Program-made: the position numbers and the translations under genes
Source of the DNA: Clavelina lepadiformis
Lineage: Eukaryota; Chordata; Ascidiacea; Aplousobranchia; Clavelinidae
Reading direction: 5' to 3'
NCBI RefSeq assembly: GCF_947623445.1
Contig: NC_135246.1
Coordinates: 19,464,288-19,528,287 of the forward strand
Length of the DNA stretch: 64,000 nucleotides
Notes under the pieces: generated by a model
Seen by the model: only the letters and a program-made list of their open reading frames with translations
The model's database searches: none
What the model was told of the DNA's origin: nothing
In this document: positions 47,401 to 59,299 of the stretch, piece after piece
Numbering within the stretch: position 1 is the first letter of the stretch
How the letters are laid out: the number at the start of each line of letters is the position of its first letter

Positions 47401-48314
47401 TAAATGGCAGTGAGATATTTAGCATGACACAGCACGTTTATGATGTAAATGACAGTGAGATGTTTAGCTTGCCCAGCAAATTGTATTCTTCTAATTATAC
47501 AAACTAAATTTTGAAAAGTTACGAAAACAAGTAACTTTATATACTTTTGTTACCAAAAAAGAGTAACAATTGTTATTTGCTGGGTTCATTCAAGTGGAGA
47601 CACATTAAATCATTGGTTGTCGAAATCTTAAAAACTTTTGTCTGACACACCCCTTGATTTAAATGAAACAATCCCAACTAAAAACAAAGTGAAGCTGATA
47701 ATGTTCTGGAACATACCTTTGCAGTTGCATTTGCAGCAATGTCAGGACTTGCCGATATATCAACGGTCTCATAAACATGCTCGTAAACTTCGCGTACCGC
47801 CTGCAAAAACTCACTGCGAAGGACAGCTTGCAATTGTTCCAACTTCTGTGTCGGAACTTGGCCACTAGACTAGAAACACAACAGTAATGCCAACCATCAT
47901 TATCATGACCTTTTCTCTCCGCAGTTAGGTTCATATGACTTTGATATATTATGCAAGGCTTATCTAGTGCAATATAACATCAATCTAATCATTAAAAAAT
48001 TATCTCGTATGCAGATTTGCCATTAACGAATGATCGTCGCATTTTTGTATTTTGCTCCATGGATATATTAATGCGACATTTTACGAAAATTAAATATAAC
48101 AAAGGTAATATACTATAGGCCTATACAAACACATATATACACAAGAAAGCCATATTAGTGCAATAAGAAGCTATTTTAGGGACTAGTATAAAGTGTTTTA
48201 AGCTAAGCCAGCCTATCACCAAGAGACTATTACCGGTACCTTCAAAATATCGATGAGCTCACACGCTCTAGTGATGTCACGTTCCAATGTCAGTGGTTCC
48301 GAACCCATTGTCAT
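44485..48314 (-). CDS. LIN7: LIN7 (L27-PDZ polarity scaffold)
   Basis: Four coding exons: 48314-48240, 47869-47717, 47149-46940, 44649-44485; 200 residues, all junctions phase 0. The N-terminal L27 domain ([16 protein letters not shown], then [19 protein letters not shown]) pairs with CASK/PALS-type L27 partners. The PDZ domain ([20 protein letters not shown] to [13 protein letters not shown]) has the GLGF carboxylate-binding loop. Sequence and length are nearly invariant across animals, so the orthology is firm. The protein acts at epithelial junctions and synapses. Intron 3 (44650-46939) holds a hAT MITE, and intron 2 holds a 45-bp minisatellite reaching the splice acceptor. The 5'UTR may continue upstream through an acceptor near 48352. 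Confidence 0.98.
44818..45235. repeat. GTACCG/CAGTAC-rich segment in LIN7 intron 3
   Basis: Many degenerate repeats of CGGTAC, GTACCG and CAGTACT, mixed with poly-A/T runs, occur in two clusters (44818-44885 and 45105-45235) that are roughly inverted to each other. It may be a decayed inverted-repeat element; no clear ends or target duplication. Confidence 0.4.
46533..46843. mobile_element. hAT-type MITE in LIN7 intron 3
   Basis: Ends CAGTGATTTCCAACC (left) and CAGTGGTTCCCAACC (right, reverse-complemented) are the widespread hAT end sequence. Identical 8-base flanks GTTTGGAC lie at 46525-46532 and 46844-46851. 311 bases. A 106-codon open frame across it on the minus strand is not considered a gene. 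Confidence 0.9.
47153..47465. repeat. 45-bp minisatellite ending at the LIN7 exon 3 acceptor
   Basis: Seven tandem 45-base units (starting GCATGACACAGCACGTTTAT), nearly identical, in LIN7 intron 2. Since 45 is divisible by three and the unit has no stop in some frames, it produces long artefactual frames on both strands (repeating [15 protein letters not shown] on plus). The first unit overlaps the last bases of the intron including the AG. Confidence 0.95.
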
Positions 48315-49267
48315 ATTCCAGCTCTTAATCAAGTGTGAGGTTTAAGGTCCTAACTGCCTGACAAGATATTGAAACAAAGGTATAGTAACTGACTAAGGTG
48401 TTCAGTAGGACTGTGCTGAGGTAAGCACTATATGTGTTAATACAAGCAAATATCAAACAAGTCGAAGCAAACAATTTATGAGATTACTGCCATCTGCAAA
48501 GAAAAATATGTTACCAATGCGAGAGCCTGCTTCGTCAGTTGCGCTAAGTGGACACTCGTTAGGACAACAGTAATTTACGGAATGACGAAACTGAGGAAAT
48601 TAAGTAATGCAATATTAATTTACGTAAAGTGAGGAATTACGGAAAAGTGCCAACACTAATTTGCGGAATGTAAGAAATTTCGGAATAATTTTCTTCGTTG
48701 TTTGTAGTAATGCGACGTAAAATGTGTAAGCTTTTGCGTGTGATCTGCGGCGCGTTAGACAGGCTAATTTTGTTTGGCACATCAAACATTGTTTAAAATA
48801 ATCATTCTAGATAGCATATACAAACCGAATTATTACATTTAAACGCGCCACAGATACCTCGCAAGCTCTAACGCATTTCACGTTGCATGCTACGCTGACC
48901 AAGTAACGTGACTTTGTATAAAACTAGTCCAGTACATAGGATTCAAACCACTGTAAAAGAAGAGCTGTGCAACAGTACCCAGACATATATGTTTAGCAAT
49001 GACACTGTTGGAATGTAATCGATAAAAGCGTAAAAGTTCGTGATTTTTAAATTAGTAGTTTAAAATAGGTATGGTATAGGCTACTGTAAAAAAACACTAC
49101 TTAATTTTCCCAGAAAATTCCCAGGATTTGCTCATTAGTTGCCCAGTAATACTAAAATTTTGTGATCTTTTGGAAACATACTTATAACCAAAGCCAAGCG
49201 GTGAACAAATTTTTACAGTAGAGTTTACAGCAACAAATGCTCTGTCACTAATATTGTTAGTTAGGAC
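48315..49267. other. LIN7 upstream region
   Basis: Probable LIN7 promoter/5'UTR area. On the minus strand, CTTGTCAG before 48351 and two further AG acceptors near 48497 and 48536, with a GTAACA donor between them, suggest small 5' exons, but none can be assigned confidently. Degenerate repeats of TTTACGGAATGA type occur at 48570-48690. Confidence 0.4.
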
Positions 49268-49330
49268 CATAGATATCCTATACAAACACTAGATAAGAAG
49301 AGCGATCTAGTGTTTTATAGGATATCTATG
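49268..49330. mobile_element. 63-bp palindromic element with perfect 8-bp target duplication
   Basis: Arms begin CATAGATATCCTATA on both strands and continue to CACTAGAT; they pair over 26-27 bases with a single extra base, leaving a 10-base loop (AAGAAGAGCG). The identical octamer GTTAGGAC flanks both sides (49260-49267 and 49331-49338). Its structure is that of a minimal hAT-mobilised foldback MITE, consisting of almost nothing but its terminal repeats. Confidence 0.9.
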
Positions 49331-49338
49331 GTTAGGAC

Positions 49339-50709
49339 AGATTATGTGAAGACGGTGTCATAAACAAAAACCTTGAAATGTGTTTTAAATTGGCTTCTAT
49401 GTAACTTCCTGTAATAATACATTTTTTATTTTTGTGCACATATGTTTTCTTGTAGCTATTGGAAACTATACTCACGGTTCTTGAAAATGTATTTTTTAGC
49501 ACCTTGCCAACAAATAGAAATAAGGTTCAGTTGAACTTGTATACGTTTCAGACTAAGAAGCATCAATTGCCTCATGCAAATGTGATAAATTATGCGTGGT
49601 CGCATGATTACGTCATGGAAGAATGCATATTCTACACTGCTCGTTGTGTATTTGCATAGTTAATATTTTTTTAAGATATATTTTTCAAATTTAAGCCTTC
49701 TGGTTCTAAGAAGCTGAAGGTGAAAGTAAAGAACAAGCAATTTGAAGGTGAGAAAGTAAATTTAAGAAAGCAGTTTAGAGATGGGAGAATGAATTGGGAC
49801 AGGCAACTTGAAATTGATGATATGAATTTGGTGAAAATCCATTTAAACGTGAAAAAGGAAGTCGGCAGTTGAAAGATGTAGCAGGAAATCCGGAACGTCC
49901 ATTTAAAGATATAGAGGCAAGTCTTAAGGAGCAGTATATTAAAGAGGCTAGCAGGGCAGTGGTTTACTGCCGAAAATCTAATTAGTTGTTGACATCATCA
50001 CCAATCCTGATGCAAGCTTACTTTCTTTCCTGCCTCCTAGTTTTCCAAAGGAAAATTGAGTTTTATGTGTATCAGTATAGTTCTGATTCAGCAGACAAAA
50101 TGGAAAATTGGAAATGTGACAATGTGAGTTGGATCTGTGATGGTGTGAAAAACCTGTCACATTGGGGAACCTGGCTCCATAGGGACAGCGGCTGTGATAA
50201 TATTTTACATGTTCAACCAGCGTTTGTCAAACGATGCATTGAACATTATGCATAGAAATCTAGCGTACCGACGGACGGTTGAGGGGCGTGCGGTTGGGAC
50301 TAGAGAAGAGAGGCGGGTTCGGGGGCCTCATCTGAGGAGGAAGAGGCAGGCAACTCAGACTGAGAATACATCGATGGTAGGGTGTCAAGTGGTGGTGGTT
50401 GCGACAGTGGGGCATCGCTTTGCGTCTCCTTTATATTGGAAATGTAGAAATAATTGCAAGATAAGAATTTGTAATCAAATCAACACACCAGTATACCTTT
50501 AAAACTTTTAAGGTATCTGTAATAGAACGCCAACATTAATTGCTACTGGATTTAGATAAGAATACAGTTTTTGTAACATATACACATCGTCTGATCAGAT
50601 TAAGTTCTATTTCTTATTTTGACTGATATGTGGAAAATTATAAAAACAAACGAACGTTTATTAATTATCAGCGAATAAACACTGAGAGTATCTTTGATAT
50701 ATCACTTAC
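49339..50709. other. Gene-free interval
   Basis: No gene recognised. 49700-49930 is purine-rich (many GAAGGTGAAAG-like stretches). 50265-50410 is locally GC-rich and opens as an Arg-rich frame (around REERRVRGPHLRRKRQ) without similarity I can name. Confidence 0.45.
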
Positions 50710-50799
50710 AGCCTGGCGGTAGTGCCTCACAGTTTCTTCTAATTCCGCTACTTGAGCTTCCAGAAGACTTTTGTCGTGTTTTAGTTGCCTATTTTGACC
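50710..50799 (-). CDS. Isolated coiled-coil exon of an unidentified gene
   Basis: A 90-base open segment with a good acceptor (TTTTAAACAG) and a consensus donor (GTAAGT) on the minus strand, phase 0 at both ends. It encodes 30 residues, GQNRQLKHDKSLLEAQVAEL followed by EETVRHYRQA, a heptad-like coiled coil. No neighbouring exon was confidently found between 48400 and 55400. It may belong to a long-intron gene, an alternative transcript, or be a decayed exon. Its parent is not recognised. Confidence 0.5.
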
Positions 50800-53700
50800 C
50801 TGTTTAAAATTATAATAGCAGTGTCAACGTACTGTAGTTCACAAAAGAAATGTCTACGTACTGTTTTAAGACTAAGTTTTACATCAATTTGGATTAATAG
50901 GTCAGCATAGGCCTACTTACAATATATTTTCAACTTGCTGATAATATCGAGCTACTGACAAGTTCAATGACGTAACACTAAATGACATTGCCGACCTTCA
51001 GATACGTTACAACGGACTGGAACCCAGACGTAGTAGTTTTAATGGTCTTGTTCAGCCAAACCTCGTCTCCTATATAACGGCCGCATATTTACACGATCAT
51101 CTTCTTAGCTGAAAGGGAAAAGATTTGTGGTGTTGTGGTGAGCCATGATTATTGTGTCCGATGATTGTAATGAATAAATTGTATTGAAATTGTGAAGGGA
51201 TAAATTTGTTTGAGATAAATTAGCTGAAAGTGTAAATCTAACCGTCATGACAAATGTATAAGGAGAAGTGTAAAGGAAGTGTCTGTAGATGTTTTAATTC
51301 GCTTGTTATAATCACTTTATCAATCGATACCAAATTTAAGAAATCGCATAGAACGCTGAAAAACAAAATGGTTATCACTTGAAATTCTTACTCACTGCAA
51401 TAGTCCTATTGAAAACATATATTTCCATAATGTATCGTTTATATTTCTTTCAAAAGCTCAAACATTTTTTGTTGATTTTGCACAAAAAAATGTTTGAGCC
51501 GTGATAATGCATGTCTAGCAAATCGTCATGTTTACGATAGACAGTTGGTGAAACTACGTAATTAGAAGTTTTGTAATAACTGTAAAGTTAAAGGCTTGTT
51601 GGTGATAAGTGGGGTCAGATTATATTTGATTTGCTAAGCAGGGTTGTCATTCGAACAAGAAAATATTTCTAAAAACTTAATGAAGCCTTTTTGTCCCAAA
51701 GCTGTTCGTTTAAAGCGATTTTACCAATTGATTTAAACGTTATCAACCGCTTCGTGTAAAAACGAGTGTTCGTCTTTAATTACGAGTTAGGCTATAGGCG
51801 ATAAAACATTGACGAGGCTGTCGCTTTGGAAATTAGGCTGCAAGATTCGCATGCCTGGTTCTTATTTGCTTTGCTACAAAACATACTTGCAAAGAACGAA
51901 AAGCTTTAAAACGAAGAAATGTCTGGATGGGTTGCAGTGCAGCAATGGACATAACAGCGACTGTCGGGACAGTCAGGACAACTTCTTCAAAACAGCAAAA
52001 GTCTTAAAACATCCATTATTAAAATAGCTATTTCTACCTTAACTCATTTCATAAAACAATGACTTAACTAGCGAATTAAGCAAACCACAATTTGGGACTG
52101 TACATACTTGAATAGTCAAGTAAGAGTTCTCATTTAATTAAACCATTTTAATCGAGTTATCATTTAGAAACCTATAAGTTACTACATTCTAACAATCTAA
52201 CTTGTACAATGAAATATGTAAATTTCACCTTAATATACTTGCAATAAGATGTGATGGCATGATTTCTTTTATACCTTTTACCGTATAATTAATTCTAATT
52301 GTAATTCTTATTCGTATTGTAATCGATTTCATAAATTGCCACAATTTTTTTGCACAATCAAAAAATCTCATTCTTTCACAATTACAGGTTATTTTGCATT
52401 TCCCGTTCCACGTTAAATTGATCATTTTTCTACATTTAACTCTTTGTTGTCTGATATTTTGCAGTAGCTAAAGTACTATGTGGTTGCTCTTTTTAATTCA
52501 CTGGTTTGACACTTGGTTTGACCCATTGACGTTTCTTGCGGTCGCTCTTATGACAATCGCTATACGCCACCTACCATCCATACATGAACAATCACGTTCA
52601 ATCGCCAAACACGTTTCTAGGCATCAGCTTAACCTTAACTTACTTCTCGCTTCTTTCAGCGGTTTACAGCAATCAACTTTTTCTCAAAGGTTGTTCGAGT
52701 TTGGGATAAGCGGAAGACGCGGTCACGTGAGATGTGGAACCTTGATCACCCTAAAAAATGCGCTTTGATATCGACAAATGGCTCAAGCGTAATCGTTGTT
52801 GCGAGCGCCGAATATTATAAAACGTTACAGATATTTTTTAGAACAATTTATATGAGCAGTACATTGAACTTTAAAGCTCATTATTAACCAAGTTACCCTC
52901 AAAACTTCTGCAAGCAATTGGGTCAAAACAAAAATTGTGAAACTTGATAAGCCGTGGTAGCGCTAGGTAGCGGCAGAGGACTTTTTGGTCCATTCATGGA
53001 AAATGACACTCGTTCTGAAATTAATTTTGGACCATTCTTTGCTCAAGAAAAATCAAAAACTCAAGTGAATCGCAGTCTCGGTTCAGATTCAACAACGGAG
53101 CCCACAGATAACATGACATTTTCCTTGCGCTATTTATCTGTAGAACAGTATTAACAGGTCACATGCCAGATGTCATTATACAGCTTACAAGAGGTTCTTA
53201 GCCCTAACGAGAAACAGGATAATTTTGGAGCTTGCAGATAAAGTATTTCTAGGTGCATAACCACCAAAACGTTTAAAAATGCGTTTTTTATTTCAGGGAC
53301 GGCAGTAATTATGACGCAACAATATACTGTTTATTCGTTGTTGATCGCCGTCGGCCAATGGTAGACTAGTTGTGCTTCTGAAGTTCTGCTAGTGAGATCG
53401 TTGTCGGTTCGGTAACATGCCGAGTGGTTAAAGCATGAGCGTGTGGCGAAAGCTTTGAATCATTTTCTTACAACGCTGTGGTCTTGCGTTCATCGTGTGC
53501 TGTATGTAGAGTTATTCCGAATTATGAAATCAGCAAATTGGGTTTCAGAACTATACACTTGTTTTGAACAAAACCCAAAATCTACTATACTGGACATAAC
53601 ATGTGCAATTTTTTTAAAGTACAATCTTGCTTTTATTACTAAATATGACAGAAAATGCTTTTAAAGATGTTTACTGATGTTACATTTTCAAGAATATTAA

Positions 53701-55472
53701 ACAAAAAATGTTTTAAATTTCTCACAGCTTCATAAATCTAAGTTTTTGAGCGTTTTCGGTTTGGAGGAATTCCCACATTTAGTGAATCGTTTAAGTGAAA
53801 ATTTTGTGGTTCATGAGCAGGGTCAGAAAGTTAAAATTTTTCAAAAGTTTTTTTGTAAGTTTAGTTTTGGTTGATACAGCATAGGATTAGTCTATTTAAC
53901 TTGAACTTTTTAAACATGACCTGAATATGAAGAAATGGAGAACCCTATAATAGTGCCCATGTTTACCTTCCATGACTGTGGTACAGCACAAAAAGACACA
54001 AAGCAGCAAATATGTTTATATCTTTAAGCTGTTCCTGGTCCATAACTGAGGTTAGCTCGAACGTATTTTATTGATTGACCACGGACTAACAACACGTGAC
54101 GAAGCACAAGCAGAAATTGATGGATGCTCCGGCAAAATAAGGAGGTGTCCTTCCACTGCCTGACTACCTAGAAAGTCGCTTTTTCCTATTCATTCATTTT
54201 ATTTTTAGCCATAGTTGCTGGGGACAAAAAATTATGCTGACTCCGATAGTAGAACTTATTAGCAACGATGTTAATACACCAAAACTAAAGCAAGGAAACG
54301 TGGCGAGGCCTCGAAGGTAAAAACATGCATCATGACAAATAAGTTTAAGATTGTCAGCACGGCCACCAAATCCACATCCTACAACGAGGCTATACGATAC
54401 TTTTCGCTCCCCACGGTCAAGGTTGAAATATAAACGACACGAAATAACTTTTGTTTTGGTCGAGCCAAGTCAAGCAATCGAATTTTCCCGAAACTGATAT
54501 TTGGTATGTTTATGGTATCCTACGGCAGAAGTCTTTGCATGACTTAACTTAAGCTCGGCTCTTAAGCTTCTTCATCGCTCGAGCTCCTATTACCGAACTT
54601 GTCATTGCAAATATTCCATTAGATGCACTTTCTGGTATTTTAGTTTAGGCAACACTGATATTATGACTTGTTAAAAGTGGTAAATGACAACAAAAACGTG
54701 TTATTATGAAGTCAGACTTTTCACTTTTGTAAAACGTAAGAGACGAAAGGATTTTGTTCACAAACGCTTTAGCTAACTAAAGCTTTCGCAAATGCCACAT
54801 ACAGTAGCTTTAGTCTGCAAAATTAACTGCAGAAGTAGAGGCTTGTAGCTCAACCAGCCTATATCACTGAGGATGCAAAACGATTTCTTGACTTTTTGTC
54901 CATAATTGCAGCCTTTCGCATTGAAATAAAGCTGATACGATCCTGCCTCCTGGTGGCGCAGAAGAGACCGGTTTTGAATAGATCTGGTGCGTGGCCTGAT
55001 TTCCCATTTTTAAACTTGTTCAAAGTTTCTTGTAAAAGTATCGCGATTACGCGGAAGAATAAAAACACAATTTTAAACGCGGTGAAGAACTACAAACTGA
55101 GCAAATCAAATTTTTATTAAACGATGCAATAAAATCCAAAACGTTATTGCCATTGCCGCTAGATAACACTTGAGAGCCTAAATAACACTAAGTAATAGCC
55201 TAATAATAAGCCTAATAGCTTAGAAGACAAGGATAACATAAACGTGGTAATAACGTAATAACATACAAAAAATATCATCCTAATCAGATTGTAGATTTTC
55301 CAAACATACAGAATTGTACAACAGTATTATCAAGTTGCACTTGAAAACAAAAGCCAGAGTTAAATCACCTACATTTTGCATGAAAGAAAAAGTAAGATAA
55401 ATGAAAAGCAATCATTGTATCTGTAGGAATTTTATAAATCTTCTCACTGCTGAAATCTCAGCAAGAAATTCT
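50800..55472. other. Long interval without an assigned gene
   Basis: AT-rich, with an open stretch at 52478-52768 (plus) and another at 53443-53664 that have no recognisable domain or splice partners. A tRNA-like A box (GCCGAGTGGTTAAAGC) at 53420-53435 has no B box behind it. The interval may contain introns of the gene owning the coiled-coil exon at 50710. Confidence 0.4.
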
Positions 55473-57730
55473 TCAACCACAACATCCTGTTTTCGTTTCT
55501 TCAAGCGGCATGTTCAAGTCCAGGCTATTCAAATCGATGTCTCTGCTCGGGTACGTTTTGTCATTGGCCAACATTTGACCAACCAGAAACTTTGCCGCTT
55601 CTTCGACGTTTATGTTTGCCTGCCATGGGAAAAAGGTTGAAGTTATGTCCCCAAGTCGCGCAAACTGTAGTACAGTACGTAAAGTCATGATTCAGACTTG
55701 ACAATCGGCAACAAACGTACGAACGTGCCCGAAAATTATATGAAATAAAGTTGTGCAATAGCTGCGTATGAAATATCATCACGCTGTAGCAGGCTGTTTA
55801 CCATCGTTCTTGTTTTTCTCGCCAGCACAGGTCAGTCTGGTTCGAGCCTCGTAAACACCTGATGACGTAATGTTTTGGCATTCTTTCATCGTGGCGCTAC
55901 GTGCTAATTTAGATTCCGGTAAACACTTCGTACGTGATGCCAGCCATAGTCAAGCTTTGGAATATTTGACCAACCTTTGCCGACGTTTCATACCAGGCGG
56001 CGAAACCTTTTTCTTTGCAGTATTGGTCCATCTGAGACTTATTCTTGGTCAAGCCCTCTTTCATTTGGTCGCATTTGTTTCCCAAAAGCACTGCCGGGAT
56101 ATTCTGCCCATTGGGCAACGTCACCTGAACAAAAAGATAAATTGTCAAAGTCCGATACGCGATCGACATCACGTGCATATAATTTGTCATTACATGTTGT
56201 TGTAGAATGATAACCACAGTCTGTGGGCAATGTTTTGTCCATTTTTTAATTTCAAAAAGAATAACAACAATCAACAATTAATGAAAAAAACAATAACAAA
56301 CAAATAATGAAAAAGTCCGAAAGTTAACTGAAGGACAAAATATGCAAGTTCCCAACTATAGCGCCACCTTGCTGTCCAGGTCGTTTTTCCATTTATTTAC
56401 CGCTTCGAACGTCGATGCTCTTGTGACATCGAACACAACAAACGCGCCAACCGCTTCTCGATAATAAACCCGCGTCATATTCCCGAATCTTTCCTGTCCT
56501 GCAGAGAGCACAGTTAGCCAAGACAAGAGAAAAATCTTATGTCCAGTAGAGTAAACACAGATTTTGACGTCATAATAGAAAGCAAAAGTGAAATTATACA
56601 CTGGAGGGCAGCAAACTTGTGGTTGCGATGTGACAGATACTGACAGGTAAATTGCAATGATAGTTTTCAGTACTTTAACCGCAGTTATAAGGAATGATTA
56701 ATTTCACCGAGTTTACCGCGCAGTTTCTTCATTTTGGCTTAATCGTCCACTTTCAATTACACTTGCCCAAAAGCAATAATTGCTTTTATGACGTAATAAT
56801 GATTGTTTGTTGCAAAAACAGTTTTAACACCAAGCAAAATAATAAAACTGAACATCAAATACGAGGCACAACTGGTGAAAAACAGTTAACCCAATTAAGT
56901 TAATGGTTCAATGAAACGTCAGCAGGCGATTAAGTTCTGTTTTTCACCAGTTACATTTGATGATTATTATGCCTGGTGGCAGCCATATTGTAATAAAGCT
57001 GAAGTTAGCAGAAAAGGTAGGCATAGGAAAGTACAATATAAAACACACGACTATTCTAGCTAGTTTGTAATCAAAAAGTGCTAGCCTCAGCGGTGCTTAT
57101 TCTTCGTCTTTACAATGTTATCAATGGTTCAAGTAAGGTCGCAGTTGCCAAATTGATATGATGCGTTTAACTTCACGACAAAGACGCGTTTACGATTTCT
57201 AATAAATGCCGCGTACCAATGAAAGCATTTATTTATGAAAGACACCCGGTTCCTAGCGTTCTTATCTTGAAATGTGCATCCCTATACGCGCCAAGGATAG
57301 AATTTAAACATTTTTACAGCCATTTTATAGCCTCTTCAATTAACTGAAGCCACTAGCAGCTTCAGACTTGCAGTCAGGCAAGCATTTATTTAAGTCACTG
57401 TTTACCTGCAATGTCCCACAGCTGTAGCCTTATCAGGGTGTCGTCGTTCCAGTGGATAACTTTAAGTGCAAAGTCAACACCAATAGTCGCCCGGTAATGC
57501 TGCGAGAATATCTGATGGACATACCGCTTTATTATGCTTGTCTTGCCCACTCCCAAGTCGCCTACTACTAGCACCTGTACAATGATGACGTATTAGGCAG
57601 CGTTAATACTCTATAGTCTATATCGTCATTGGAACGTCGATGACGTCATAATCTAATCGTCGAACGCTTTTTGAGCGACTGTTTAAAGTACAGAGGGTAC
57701 CTTGAAAAGATATTCTTTCTTGTCTGCCAT
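55473..57730 (-). CDS. RAB32/38: Rab32/Rab38-type small GTPase
   Basis: Five exons: 57730-57701, 57574-57406, 56498-56368, 56124-55975, 55619-55473; 627 nt, 208 residues. GTPase motifs in order: GDLGVGKTS (P-loop), HYRATIGVDFALKV (switch I), WDIAGQERFGNMTRVYYREA (switch II), NKCDQ and ETSAK. The Ile in DIAGQE, where most Rabs have Thr, is a signature of the Rab32/38 group, as is the GVDFALKV block. The C-terminus is TKTGCCG, a geranylgeranylated Cys pair followed by Gly. The family directs cargo to lysosome-related organelles such as melanosomes via BLOC complexes; in ascidians pigment cells are a plausible site (inference). The ten-residue first exon is MADKKEYLFK. Confidence 0.97.
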
Positions 57731-58177
57731 TGTCAGGCGTCAAATCAAACCCAGATGTTAACACCTCGCTTCAAGATTCCAGGTGAAACACGAACAAGCG
57801 TCTGTATATCTCTGCACTTTGCTTAGTACGCGGTCTTTAGGTTTTAAAACAATGCAGTTCAATCAATGCAAGCTTCGCACAATTGATTTAGATTTGCACG
57901 CACTAGCTTTTGACCCGATGTTCTTTATTTCTTTGTCACGTGAAAGCTCAGATTGAAGATTAACTTTAAGCGCGTGATATCGCTTTATTACGTCATAAAA
58001 GGATGTTTTAAATAATCGTTGAAAGCAGATTATTATGACGTATTATAAAACAGTGTGGTCAAAAAGAACTTCCCCATGAAAGTAAAATGCTTTATTCGAC
58101 TTCACAAATCATAAGTACAAAGCAACATATTTTAGCCTAATGTTTTCTTAAATTGAAATTTCAATTTACTGTCAAGG

Positions 58178-59299
58178 TTAGCGCAACCAGGAATCGTTGA
58201 CAGACGTGGCCAGTTGATAAGAGAGGCTTCTCTTTGTACGGCCTCGAGCCGCGCCAGCTGAGTTGGCTTTAGTTGTGTAGGATATGATTCCGCCAAACAA
58301 ATAGAGCGTCATGCCGTGTAGCAATAAAGCGGAAGCGACGTAACATGTGTCACGGACGAGTGATTCCTTCACTAAAACTAAGTGGATGACAATAAAACCG
58401 CCTAGAACCTGAATCAACGCGAATGAAACGCGATGTAATATTGACAGCGCCTTTTCCGCCACAGAGTTCCTTTTCTTTTTATTGTCGGATATTTTCAGTC
58501 CGCGTTCTCTTCGCCACGCGGCGGCGCCAATGCTAGCTGCTGATGAAGCCGGCTCAGACTGGAAAACGTCGTTGGTCCAAGATTCTTCCTTTATCTGGCC
58601 GTCAGTCGGGTCGGAGATCTTCATCAGTCGAATTGTGTGCAGAAATATACCGGGCAATTCATGAACTAGAAGGTTCAAGGTCAAAAGCCAGGCGATGTCC
58701 GATGATTTAGCCAGCAGGTGGTGCGATAGAGCTTTCCTCTGTACGTTTGTGGGCTGGTTCCACCCGGAAGAGGGGTGCATGTCCATCATCAGGGGAACCA
58801 CCGTGTTTCGCCATCCCGCCATTTCTATAGAGATTGCTCTAATGCTGAAGACAACGATTGCTAGCGACAGACAACTATGAATTAACCGTATCAAGGATGA
58901 ATTGTTCGAATTATTTTCCAGTTGGTCCCGTTTCTTGCTGTCCAAGAATTCTCTCAGCAACCAGTAGGTGGAGTAACTATGGTAACCGAGACTTGAAAGG
59001 AGCAGGAACGCGTGCGATTCGACGTCATTCATGCGTGACGTGATGAGCAGGAAAGCCCAGATCGAGACGAGGACGGAATGGGATAAATCAAATAAACCGC
59101 GAATCGATTTTAAGATTTTCTGCTGGCATGATCGGACCACTTTTAAGCCTCGTCTATCAGAGCCTGCTGCCGCAGCTTGACCGGTTACGGCGAGTTGGTT
59201 TAAACTGAAGTCCAAGAAGAAATGTATGATTGTCCAGGAGAAAAACGCCAAGCAAGTCTGTAATACACTCTGCTGCCATAAACATATCAACAAAATCAT
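58178..59299 (-). CDS. Unrecognised multi-pass membrane protein, single exon
   Basis: An uninterrupted 373-residue frame with about seven hydrophobic segments: around residues 15-35 (TCLAFFSWTIIHFFLDF), 75-90, 95-115, 140-160, 200-222, 295-315 and 320-340 (SALLLHGMTLYLFGGII). A charged loop with ERGLKISDNKKKR lies before the last two. A minus-strand AATAAA (plus 58089-58094) 85 bases after the stop supports a real 3' end. The start is uncertain: an AG acceptor (TTTATGGCAG) just inside the frame could make this the last exon of a longer gene, beginning near QSVLQTC. No family is recognised. Confidence 0.7.
   Translation of the reverse strand: MILLICLWQQSVLQTCLAFFSWTIIHFFLDFSLNQLAVTGQAAAAGSDRRGLKVVRSCQQKILKSIRGLFDLSHSVLVSIWAFLLITSRMNDVESHAFLLLSSLGYHSYSTYWLLREFLDSKKRDQLENNSNNSSLIRLIHSCLSLAIVVFSIRAISIEMAGWRNTVVPLMMDMHPSSGWNQPTNVQRKALSHHLLAKSSDIAWLLTLNLLVHELPGIFLHTIRLMKISDPTDGQIKEESWTNDVFQSEPASSAASIGAAAWRRERGLKISDNKKKRNSVAEKALSILHRVSFALIQVLGGFIVIHLVLVKESLVRDTCYVASALLLHGMTLYLFGGIISYTTKANSAGAARGRTKRSLSYQLATSVNDSWLR

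Noticed and set aside
47121-47507. Repeat proteins ([15 protein letters not shown] and its antisense)
   Set aside because: The 45-bp minisatellite is open in frames on both strands; it lies in an intron of LIN7.
53403-53475. tRNA gene suggested by GCCGAGTGGTTAAAGC
   Set aside because: A-box-like only; no B box or cloverleaf could be formed downstream.
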